Below are positions 14,872 through 24,747 of a DNA stretch of 64,000 nucleotides, piece after piece. The DNA is taken from assembly GCF_021347895.1 (NCBI RefSeq), contig NC_067135.1, positions 21,835,847-21,899,846 on the forward strand, read 5' to 3'. The DNA is from Acanthochromis polyacanthus. Its lineage: Eukaryota; Chordata; Actinopteri; Pomacentridae. The translations under genes and the position numbers were made by a program. The notes below the pieces were generated by a model. The model saw only the letters and a program-made list of their open reading frames with translations, was not told the origin of the DNA and ran no database searches. Every line of letters begins with the position of its first letter. Position 1 is the first letter of the stretch.

Positions 14872-15312
14872 TGTATGAGCAGGGGTGAAAGTAGTTTTAA
14901 ATTCTTGCCGGAACTATTAGTAATAGTTCCGAACCGTTCTGGCTTACTTTCACCCCATTCCGTCGATGTTAACCATTGTCCCCGTCCCGGCGCAAGCGGC
15001 GCTTATTGATGTCTATTGACTAGTTGTTGAAAATGTCCCAGTGCAATAAATCAAGCGTACCTATTTGCTATTGGCTGCTACTGGCCATAACAATTGCTGT
15101 GTTACAGAAGTAGACACGCATACACACTCAAGTACTGCTGAGTGAACTCCGGTCGATATCTATGGATAGCAGGCAGCCGGGTGGTGTACCGGCGTACCCA
15201 TAGATACCGGTGGAAGAGCGGCGTACCGCCACCAGATCTTTTCCCGGAACTGCGTTCCGCCACCAGATCTTTTGCCGGACTGTTCCGGCTTACTTTCACC
15301 CCTGTGTATGAG
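14872..15312. mobile_element. hAT-type miniature element with 8-bp target duplication
   Basis: The element itself is 14880-15304 (425 bp). It begins CAGGGGTGAAAGTA and ends with the exact inverse TACTTTCACCCCTG. The flanks TGTATGAG at 14872-14879 and 15305-15312 are a perfect 8-bp duplication, diagnostic of the hAT superfamily. There is no transposase frame. A second inward copy of the right terminus (GGCTTACTTTCACCCC) lies at 14941-14956, and a perfect 11-bp-arm palindrome at 14909-14931 sits between it and the left end. Near the right end a block containing CGCCACCAGATCTTTT occurs twice. The perfect target duplication suggests a fairly recent insertion. Confidence 0.9.
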
Positions 15313-15620
15313 ACATTTTTACTCCACTACCAACATGTGGCAGTTTTACTTATAAGTTGCTTTGCAGATTTTTGATTATTAAAACAAAACAGAACCGACT
15401 GATAAACTATGATGTAACATTATATATCCTTCATAATGGGAACATTTACTTTTGTATGTATAGGTGGATGCCAATACTTTTGCCTGTGTTTTTTTGCATG
15501 ATGAAGTAAGTGAAAGTGCAAAACTATTCAGTAACAATCAAAAGTCCTGCATTCACAATTAAAGCAAACATAAATTAAACCTTTTAGAGGGATATTTTGG
15601 TACACTGTTAGATGAATATA

Positions 15621-16089
15621 TACACTACCATCCAAAAGTTTGGGGTCACCCAGATATTTTCATGTTTTCCACAAAAACTCACACTTTTATTCATGCACTA
15701 GCATTATAGCACGAGGGTTTTCTAATCATCAATTAGCCTTTCAACATGATTAGCTAGCACAATGTAGCATTAGAAGACAAGAGTGATAGTTGCGGGAAAT
15801 GGGCCTCTGTATGTGTTAGCAAGTTTTACATCCAAAAACAGGTTCACAAACTGGAAAAATGATGCAAGAATCAAATTTTTGACAAACATTCTTTGCTCAT
15901 CTCCTCCAAAATGTGATGTTTTGCTGGTTTGCTTCATCACATATGATTTAAATTGACTGATGATTGGACATTTTTCTGATTGTTCTGATTAATTTAATCA
16001 GAACAATCTTATCTTCATTGAAAAAAAAAGATTTTCTTTCAAAAATAAGGACATTTCTAAGTGACCCCTAACTTTTGAACAGTAGTGTA
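15621..16089. mobile_element. Tc1/mariner-type miniature element
   Basis: The element is 15623-16087 (465 bp) flanked by TA. The left end reads CACTACCATCCAAAAGTTTG and the right end inverts to CACTACTGTTCAAAAGTTAG, typical of the abundant fish Tc1-type miniature element. Internal blocks such as GGGCCTCTGTATG and CTAATCATCAATTAGCC also fit my memory of that family. It encodes no transposase. Its centre, about 15823-15955, is unusual: it matches the repeat found at 22435-22560 and 22780-22827. Confidence 0.88.
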
Positions 16090-16189
16090 TGTTTGTACAA
16101 CCCCTTTTCAGGTGACAAATTTACACATTCCTCCATACTAGAAACAATTCTATTACTTTTTGTGTTTTACAAACCCTTTATACACGTAT

Positions 16190-16378
16190 CGCAATTTACT
16201 GTAATACTGCTTCTTGTTTGTCTTGCTACACTTAATACATACAACTGGAAATACTTTTTAATCTTTTAATCTTTACACTAATATTTATGGTATTTGCATG
16301 AAGTTGCACCAAGTCAGATTCCTTGTACTGTATGTGAAAATCTACTTGGCAATAAATCCTTTTTGATTCTGATTCATT
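16190..16378 (+). mobile_element. LINE 3' tail (5'-truncated)
   Basis: The block CCTTGTACTGTATGTG, CTACTTGGCAATAAATCC and a terminal TTTTGATTCTGATTC resembles the 3' untranslated end of common fish LINEs, which usually finish with a short repeated motif. No open frame precedes it, so this would be a heavily 5'-truncated copy. The left boundary is approximate. Confidence 0.5.
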
Positions 16379-19300
16379 CCTATATTGCTGTTTTGTCAAA
16401 GTTGCCGGGATTTCAGAGGTATGCTAAAGGTTTTATATTTTAATAATAGTCAACACTAACAGAGTTTTTCCAGTTTAAATGAATGACAAAGGTTGGTTGG
16501 ATGAGTGTTGGTGTAACTAACAGAACTTTTACCCAGGAAGCATCAAAACTATTTGGTTAAGTTTAAGAAAAGATCATCATAATTGAGTAAAAAAAAAAAT
16601 TCAAACTTCTTGTCATCTTGAGTTAGTTGTGAGACCAGGTTTCTATGTCTTAACATGTAATCAACATTTGATCTTTTCTTCTGCAGTTTTTATCTTGTGT
16701 AAATGTTCATGACTTCCTGTGTGAGATCAAAGAGAATTTTTCCGCCTTGGCTGGACATTAAAGCTGATTCTATTCAATGCTGTTTAAGGCGGAGCTAGTT
16801 GTAGCAACTAACTAAGCTTGGACAGTACAATAAGACTGTAGCATCATGTTTCGCAGTTCACTGCAGTAGTAAATAATATTGGAGCAAATCCACCCAGTTT
16901 CCACTTCTGGTGAAAAAAATACAAATTTGTACATACTCGCATGCATGCAAAAACCTGCATGGCTGCTGCACACACACTCATACATGCCTGTTTCTGTTTC
17001 CTCTGGCAAAGCATTCTGCAGTCATGATGGAACAGAAATGTAGCTATTAGACAGGATTAGGACTCTGCCTGCCCAGCCTTGTTGGCTCTCTCTCTCACGT
17101 TGTACTGGTCTTTTTTTTCTCCTTTGTAAACACAATTAGAGACTTAAAGGGGAAAATTCAACAATTTTATGATGTTTCTTGAGAACAAAAGGGCAAGAAC
17201 GGGCATGTAGGAGATCAGCAAAATATTCTTGGTATAGTACCACTAAAATGGATTTATGATGCAGATCCTCACGTAGCTGGTGGATCCTATAGAGCAGGAT
17301 TGTTTTAGTCACTGTAATTGTGTCCATTCTAATCCATCTAGTAATAAGGTGTAAAACCATCTTCAGGAGTCCTGCAACAGCTGATCTCACCATCATGGGT
17401 CCAGTACAAGAGAAGTCAATAAATCCACTGTGGCAACCTCTCAGAGATGTTATGAGCACATTGGGATCAAAGATAGCAAAAGGTGTTCACACTACAAATT
17501 GATGTGACTTTTCCTGGTTACAGCACTTTGTTGAATTTAGGTAATAAATACAATTTTTTTTTTCTCCATTTCCTTTAGCGCGGTGGTGACATAAATGCAA
17601 CAGATGCCTCAATCAGAGAACCTCAGTTTTTAGATAATCATCAACTGCATTTGAAGCAAACTTTTCAAACATTAGAAAGAACAAAAAATTAAAAATATAA
17701 TTAGGTTGGTTAAGAGCAAATAAACTACATTGCATAGTGTCAAGAGAAGGTTTCATTATACACTAAACGGCTGTAGCAGGAAATAAAATTGGAAATGAAA
17801 TCACTTCTTTGTCAACTTCCCAAAGACTTCCAAAAAGACAAAGGAACCAAACTTTGGTCATCTATGAGAGAAAATGGAGAGAAGTCTCCAGGAGCTGATT
17901 TCATTTGGGAAAGCTAGAAATGTTCTTTCATGTCAGCTGCTATCGGACAAGGTTCTAGAGCTTGTCCGAATAGCAATTTCTGGGCTACAGATATTTGGGC
18001 ACAATTAATGATGAATATCCGAACATTCGGCTCATCGGCCTCGAGCACGTTTGAGAACTTTGATCTTGCTTCTCAGGTTGTTCATTGTCAGAACCCAACA
18101 GCATTAGCATAGCATTAGCATAGATATCTCTGTCTTTAGGGGGATCCGAGTTTTCTGAACTCAAAATTAATGTTTGGCTACCACCACAATGACCGAATAT
18201 TTGGGTTCAGTCCTACAAGTTTTATATCTGGAGATGAAGACAATGAAAAAAAATGACTGATCAGTCAAAAAGGTGCTTCCACCTTCCACTAACTTTTCTA
18301 AACCTGAGGTAGTTCTTTCCAATTTCACCTTTTTCACCTAGTTCTTTAAACAATGGGGACACAGGTAGTGTTTTTTCATTCTCTAAACCTCCAAACAAAT
18401 GCGGATGATCCTAAAGAAATGCTTGTTACTTTATAAAAATTTGATTTTTTTTTTTTCTGAAAGGTAACCATCCAGATTACATCAAAGCCTAAGCTTCATC
18501 TGTTGGGTGTCGCCAAGCAGCTATAACCATATTTTTGAAAAAGCAAACGTGAAAACTATAGTTTACCAGCAAGCTATTGATGAAAACCAAGATATTTGTA
18601 AACTGAAATGTTGATATAATGTTAATATTGCAAATAATAAGGGAAAATCTGGTTATAGTCAATAGCTGTAAACATATTCGATGCAGTTATGGTTGCTGAT
18701 TCTCTGTCCAAAAAAGACAAAAACAGTCGCTTAAATAAAGTTAAAGACGAATTTACCTCCCTTTTTCCTTATGATTTGAGGCTTTTTGCAGGCTTAATAT
18801 GGACAGAGGATGCAAAAAATGAGTAATTTTCTTTTAATCTGTGACTTGATGTAAGTAATATTAGATGAAATAAACACTGAGTCAAGTTGTGACATGTAAC
18901 ATGTCCACTATTAATGACTGCAGCTCCCATGTGGACAGAAAGACGGCAGTTTCCCTGACAACTGACACCGGTGTGACCTCACGGGGGGATCTTCACGGTC
19001 ACATGATTGACTACTGACCCCCCCGTTGGTGCTCAGATCTCTGACAGTCCACATCGTCAGAATATGAGCTTCCGATCTGGGTTTGGTTTCACCCTCGTCT
19101 GCTCTCCAAAAGTGAATATAAATAGACCCAAACTACCAAGTATAGAAAACTTTCAGAGTGTACAGGGTCAACAATCCCTTCAAAGGAGTGTGTTTAGCTG
19201 TGTGTAAACAGCTAAACGATTTCAGATTTAATTCCAAAGAAACAAGAAAATAAATCAGGTGTCTGGGAACCTGAAGGCACCCTGCTGACAATCACATAAT

Positions 19301-21240
19301 GCTTTCAGTCATCCGAATAGTAAAAATAGGAGCGGGATTCCCCAGGCTTGGAAAGTTTTTTTTTCTATTGTTTTAACTTCACTGCCTGCGGAAATAATTA
19401 ATCATCATTTTCTATAAGCAGTCATGTTGAAATATGGCTTTTCAGCACAGACACACTTTGAACGGCGTTAACTCCTGGCCTGCTACTGGCAAACTGGCAC
19501 AAACCAACAGGCTGCTTCTCGCCCCAGATTTATGTCGTCATCTGCCTGCAGTCCAAAAAAGACAACACGGACGGAGACAAAGGAAGAGACTCGGGTCAGA
19601 GCCAAAACAAACTCGGAGCTGCTGTCCGGACAAGAGCACAGACAAAGACAAGGGGGGTTGCAGAGTGATCGATGGAGCAGATGAAGTGTGTGTTCAGGTG
19701 TAAATCAGTCATAAGACAGAGCTGGGAAAGGAAGGACTGGCAGCACTGGTTGCTAGAGTCTTTGTGACTGTCGTGTTCTGACTTGAGAGAAGGCAAAGGT
19801 GGAGAAGGATGTACGTGGATCGCAATGCACAAAAACTGATCCAATTTGCAAATGATGAACTTGCAAAGGCCAAAGTTGTGCTTGGAGTGTAATAATTCAC
19901 ATTTAGATGGAAGAAAAAGCAGCTCTGAGGTGTTCATTCACCCATTTAGGAAGCTATCTTCACTGATCATTCTCACACATATGTCCATGGGGGCCTCTTC
20001 CACCTTCTAGCATCTTAGTAGGCCATTATCGCCTCATTTAACGATGATGGAGTCTCGATTTACCTCTTACAAGGAGGCACTAAAGGCCATATTTGGAGGT
20101 TGGAGCGACTGATATGGCTTAATTAGGAGGTCTTTACCCATCCTGAATCATTATTAAGTCTTGTTTTGACCTTTTCAATCTGTGTTTAGGCACTGAAACT
20201 ATTTGGTTGGGTTTAGAAAGCACACCTGTTGATATGTTTACAACCAACAAAAATGATTTTTCATGTGCATATTCACTAGACTGCAAGAGATCAACAACAT
20301 TATCAAAATTACTTTCTGTTTATGAATGATCAGAACCAACTAGAAGGTGGAAGAAATCCCACAGCTGCTCTCTTTTTGCTATTTGACATTGATGTGAATC
20401 TTAAGGTGGCAAATTCTCCAATAAATTCCTGGATTTTAGCTAAACTTGACCTTTAAAATCCTCAGAATTCTAACTGTCCCTCATCTTGTGTCCTGAAAAA
20501 ATATATCTTCATTTACTACTAAATTGTTATCCCAGTCATGTTGAAATGAAAAAGCAGTTCCTGGCTGAATCAGAAGATGTGACGTACTTTGAATGAATGA
20601 AGAGCCACATTTATGAACTGCATTGAAGCCAAAGGGAGGTGGTTGGGTGGATGGAGGTCGTATAAAACATTTTACTATCAGAGATTCACTCTCTGAGCAA
20701 GGTTTGATAAGGTTTGATATGAAAACGGTTCTGATTTTCATTAAATGTAACTAAAGACTTTGTCTCTTCAGTCACTGTGTGCCTAAGCCCTGTCAGAACC
20801 TTAATATAACTGTTAAAAGTTAAATAATGCAGCAGTTACATGTATATTGCACTGCAAGATTAAATATTTTGGATGGAAATAAATACATATAGCTGATTAT
20901 AGTGACTATGTTACTAACATGTGACTTGAAAAACACATTAATCATCAACATTTCTTGACTGAAGTAGTTGGCTAGTAAGTAGTTGTCAAGTGTTGTAAAA
21001 CACTTAAAAAACATGACCTTAAAACATGTAATTGTACTTTAAAATGTATAAAGCTCATAACATATCTGGAAATCCATCAATTATTAATGGATACTAGACT
21101 AATAAAGACATTAATCATCTCTGATCATTGATTTTCAGCTGTGGTTATTAATAAAGAAATATAAAATGTCACCCAATCGATCACCGTTCATACGTTTTAA
21201 TATCTTGTTATTAACTCATTCAGTTGTCACACAAATTATC
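16379..21240. other. Mostly unique sequence with small repeat remnants
   Basis: About 4.9 kb without a recognisable gene. Small items seen: fragments of a dispersed repeat at 16536-16583 and 20182-20220 (ACTATTTGGTT core), a 9-bp-arm stem-loop at 17943-17969 (TCGGACAAG/CTTGTCCGA), and a stretch ending CGAATATTTGGGTTCAGTCC near 18.2 kb that resembles the hAT-like end at about 51.07 kb. A CArG-like CCATATTTGG lies at 20087-20096. Open frames are under 115 codons and show no domain. Confidence 0.45.
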
Positions 21241-21374
21241 CTTCCATTCTCTATACACCGCTTTATCCTCATTAGGGTTGCGGGGGGTGCTGGAGCCTAT
21301 CCCAGCTGACTCGGGCGAAGGCAGGGGACACCCTGGACAGGTCACCAGTCTGTCACAGGGCTACATATACAGAC
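21241..21374 (-). mobile_element. V-SINE-type fragment, reverse orientation
   Basis: The reverse complement carries the 3' half of the SINE at 24368: TGTAGCCCTGTGACAGAC, CTGTCCAGGGTGTCC, AGCTGGGATAGGCTCCAGC and ATAAAGCGGTGTATAGAGAA. The 5' half is absent. In genomic orientation its inner edge abuts a 19-base A run at 21375-21393. Confidence 0.88.
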
Positions 21375-21393
21375 AAAAAAAAAAAAAAAAAAA
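21375..21393. repeat. A(19) homopolymer
   Basis: A pure adenine run immediately next to the truncated SINE end. On the SINE's own strand this is a T run at its 5' side, so it is not the SINE's tail. Confidence 0.9.
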
Positions 21394-22255
21394 TCACACT
21401 CTATAACTACATTCTTGTTTGAACCTCTGGTTCCATCCTGCAACTATTCTCATTGAGCAACGTTTCACTGAAGAAATTACTCTGATAAATCACTCCTGCT
21501 CTGAAGTGTTTACAGAACAGACTTTATATGTGACCACAAAACGATTAAACCAGTTTGACAAATGAACCAGCGTAAGACAAAGACACTTTACACCACAACA
21601 GTGTCGGAGCGGCTGCAGAGAAATTATATCCGACCACAAGGAGTGTTTATGATTTCAATTATCCCAGCTGAGCAGCCAGAGGAGACTCATGATGTTAAAG
21701 ATAATATTTACAAGATTGTTCCACTGGAGGATCCATTATTACAGCATAATGTTAACATTAGCTGAAGGACAGACTGTATTGTATAAATATTAAATTAATG
21801 TGTCACTGCCTCCTGAGAATCTCATAAATAGCTGCACAAACGAGCTGTTATTCTTGTAAATATCTGTTTTCCTTGTAAGCAACTCAAACTAAAATCCATC
21901 TTTGTTTTTGTCAGATTTTTTTCTAAACGTTCTACATAAGACTAAGTTAAACAATATTGTAAAAGCTATTAGATGTCAACGCTTGGCCTCTTTACAAATT
22001 ACTTGTAAAGCATTATTCATCCCTATTCTTAAATTTTTCCATTTTCTCTCATAGATGACCAAAGTTTTTGCTTCTCTCACATCAGAACAGCATCTCAAGA
22101 CCTTTGAAAATGAGTTTAGTATTTGCCACTTTTCAAGCAAAAAATGTCATAATTTGTTGCTTTTCCTCAAGACATACGATCAAAATTGATTACTGGATGG
22201 ACAGTTTTAATAATTGATGGCCTTTGTTCATTATTCTTAGATTTATTTATTTTTT
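21394..22255. other. Unique AT-rich sequence, no gene recognised
   Basis: I see no gene. A block of about 30 bp around 22.04-22.07 kb (TCTCATAGATGACCAAAG) recurs in reverse orientation near 17.85 kb, so an old dispersed repeat may be present. Confidence 0.45.
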
Positions 22256-22827
22256 GATAAAACTAGAGTTGGATCAACTCTAATGCTACATAGTTAAACT
22301 CATAGATAAACTGCAGATTTCAAACCAAATTGGGTACAAATTTACAAATCTGGTTCAGTATTTTGCATGCACACATATATAAATGCAATAATAAATGCAT
22401 ACAATCAGTAAACTCTGTACTCCCTGGCAGCTTTTGTGGCCAAAGGCAGGTTGACAAGCTGGAAACATGATGCAAGAATCAACTCTTTAAACAAGCATTC
22501 TTTGCTCATCGCCTCCAAAATTTGATGTTTTGCTGTTTGTCTTCATCACATATGGTCAAATTATTTAATGGTTGGCCAATTTAAATACTTAAGGGCTTAT
22601 TTTTGTTATTTTAAGATATTTTATTGATAAAACTAGAGTTGCATCAACCCTATAGCTACACAGTTTATAAACCAAACCGGTTCACTGTTACAAATCTGGT
22701 TCGCTATTTTGCATGAAAACAGACATAAATGTAATAATAAATGCATATAACTCCAAATCACTCTATTCACTGGCAGTTTTGAACCCAAAACCAGGTTCAC
22801 AAGCTGGAAAAATGATGCAAGAATCTC
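22256..22827. repeat. 370-bp direct repeat, 1.5 copies
   Basis: The block GATAAAACTAGAGTTG starts at 22256 and again at 22626, an offset of 370 bp. Shared landmarks follow in the same order in both copies: CAAATCTGGTTC, ATTTTGCATG, AATAATAAATGCATA, CAGGTT(G/C)ACAAGCTGGAAA and ATGATGCAAGAATC. The second copy stops at about 22827. Parts of the unit also occur inside the Tc1-type miniature element at 15.8-15.95 kb. No coding potential is visible. Confidence 0.8.
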
Positions 22828-24352
22828 CATACATACAGATGTAAAGATGTGATCGTTTTTTCACGACACACATTCTCACAGGAACACAACTGCAGGCATG
22901 ATGGGACAGTGCCAACCCTGCTGATAAGTGCTCTGATAATCACCCCTTTGAAGTGCACTAAACAGCCCTCGCCTGAAGGGAGACGAGCTGCTTTTGAAGG
23001 AGGTGAGGGGAGGCAAACGGAGGAGACAGAGGGATGGAGAGAGAGATAATGGGGATAAAGAATTCAGCGAGCAGTTTAATGGCTTCCAACAGGTACAGAT
23101 GGTGGATGGAAACGGGGCGTAATGGTGGACAGGTGGGGCTCATGGTGTGAAAATGAGCTGCTGAAAAGCTGGAAGAAATAAGATCCAGTTCCTTCTGTCC
23201 AATTTTGTTCCTCGGAGCAACGTGTACGTGTAGCGTATGTAGGTGTTTTGTCTATACAGCACAATGGTGCAGCAATTATGGCTTGTATACTAGCGGACAG
23301 AAATCTGAGATTCATCATATAGATCCAGAGTCCTGCATGGAAACACACAGTGGAGTTTAAGGTTTCGTCTGAACAATAATAGTAAACCGATCACTGGGTC
23401 CCTATGGATGGACGTAACAGGATAAATGCCCCCGAATACGGCAGAATGTGTGTGTGCATAATGCATTTCTCTGGATTCCTGCTGGCGCAAGAAAGGACTA
23501 AAGAAAGTGTGTGTAGCTGTGAGCTACAGGGAATGACAGCATGACAAGACTGAAGATCATTTAGGATCCTGACATCCACCACAGTCCAGTGATATGATCA
23601 GTTTGGGCCCACGGGGCAGCTTAGCTGCTCTTTGAACTGTTAAAATTGTAGCTGCGCAGCAATACAACACCTCAGAGAGAACCTTTAGAGATCGGAAGAT
23701 AAAACCAGGCTGACACAAGAGAGAAAGAAAATCCTCAAAACACTTACTTTCAATGGAATTAATGCTCCTCTTTTGTAACTGCAAAAATCCCAACTAGAAA
23801 CAGAACAAGGTACAAGACGGAAACGTGTGATTTGGTCTTAAGAGTCCCATTTGTTGCCTTTACTGTTTTCAGATGCTTCTAGTCTTTATGTTAAACCACA
23901 TTAACATCTCCAGACTCCAGGCTACTTTACAGCCTGATAAGACAGTGGTATTGACTGATTATTGACACACACATTGTCAAACGGTAGCTTCAAATTGTTA
24001 TTTCAAAACACTACTTGCTGCTGGAACTTTCAATGTACAACCAAAGACTTACACCTGACATTTATCAATCACGTTTTAGATCGGATCACAGCAATCTTTT
24101 AAGGGTGGCCAACAATTAAAAAAAACCCTATAAAGCAGCAACGACGCCTAAAATTTCAAGAAACTTCGCCACTGTTTTAAGAGCATCTTGCAGGTTGCTG
24201 ACTCCAGTGATTCATTGTGAAACTGTGTATAATTTTTAAATATTTAACCATCCAACTTGTTGTGATGTCACAGAAGGAACATCAGTCAAATTCAATAAGA
24301 AATATGAATCCTAATAGATTTTGACTCTGATAAGTCTAATAATTTACATTCA
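22828..24352. other. Unique sequence, no gene recognised
   Basis: This stretch has a somewhat higher GC content and purine-rich part around 22.97-23.05 kb. Overlapping short open frames on the minus strand show no domain. No repeat ends were recognised. Confidence 0.45.
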
Positions 24353-24747
24353 GATGTCTTAATAATGGGGCTGCACAGTGGTATAGTGGTTAGCACTTTC
24401 GCCTGGCAGCAAGAAGATCCCCGGTTCAAATCCCGGGCTGGACCTGGGATCTTTCTGCATGGAGTTTGCATGTTCTCCCTGTGCATGCGTGGGTTTTCTC
24501 AGGGCACTCCAGCTTCCTCCCACAGTCCAAAAATATGCTGAGGTTAACTAATCACTCTGAATTGCCCGCAGGTGTGAATGTGTGTGTGACTGTCTGTATT
24601 TGTAGTCCTGCGACAGACTGGTGACCTGTCCAGGGTGTCCCCTGCCTTCGCCCAAGTCAGCTGGGATAGGCTCCAGCACCCCCACGACCCTAATGAGGAT
24701 AAAGCGGTGTATAGAGAATCGATGGATGGATGGATGTCTTAATAATG
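24353..24747 (+). mobile_element. Full-length tRNA-derived V-SINE-type element with target duplication
   Basis: The SINE body is 24368-24732. It has a tRNA-like head with an A-box-like segment at 24381-24395 and a B box GGTTCAAATCC at 24423-24433, the internal RNA polymerase III promoter. The conserved centre reads GGAGTTTGCATGTTCTCCC, which I associate with the V-SINE superfamily, and the tail is a run of GATG. The flanks GATGTCTTAATAATG at 24353-24367 and 24733-24747 are a perfect 15-bp target duplication, showing LINE-type retroposition and a relatively young insertion. Such elements use reverse transcriptase supplied by a LINE. It does not encode a protein; open frames across it are artefacts. 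Confidence 0.93.

Noticed and set aside
24368..24450. tRNA gene with A and B boxes (also 54027-54115)
   Set aside because: The boxes belong to tRNA-derived SINE heads: the cloverleaf is not preserved and the sequence continues into a SINE body and tail.
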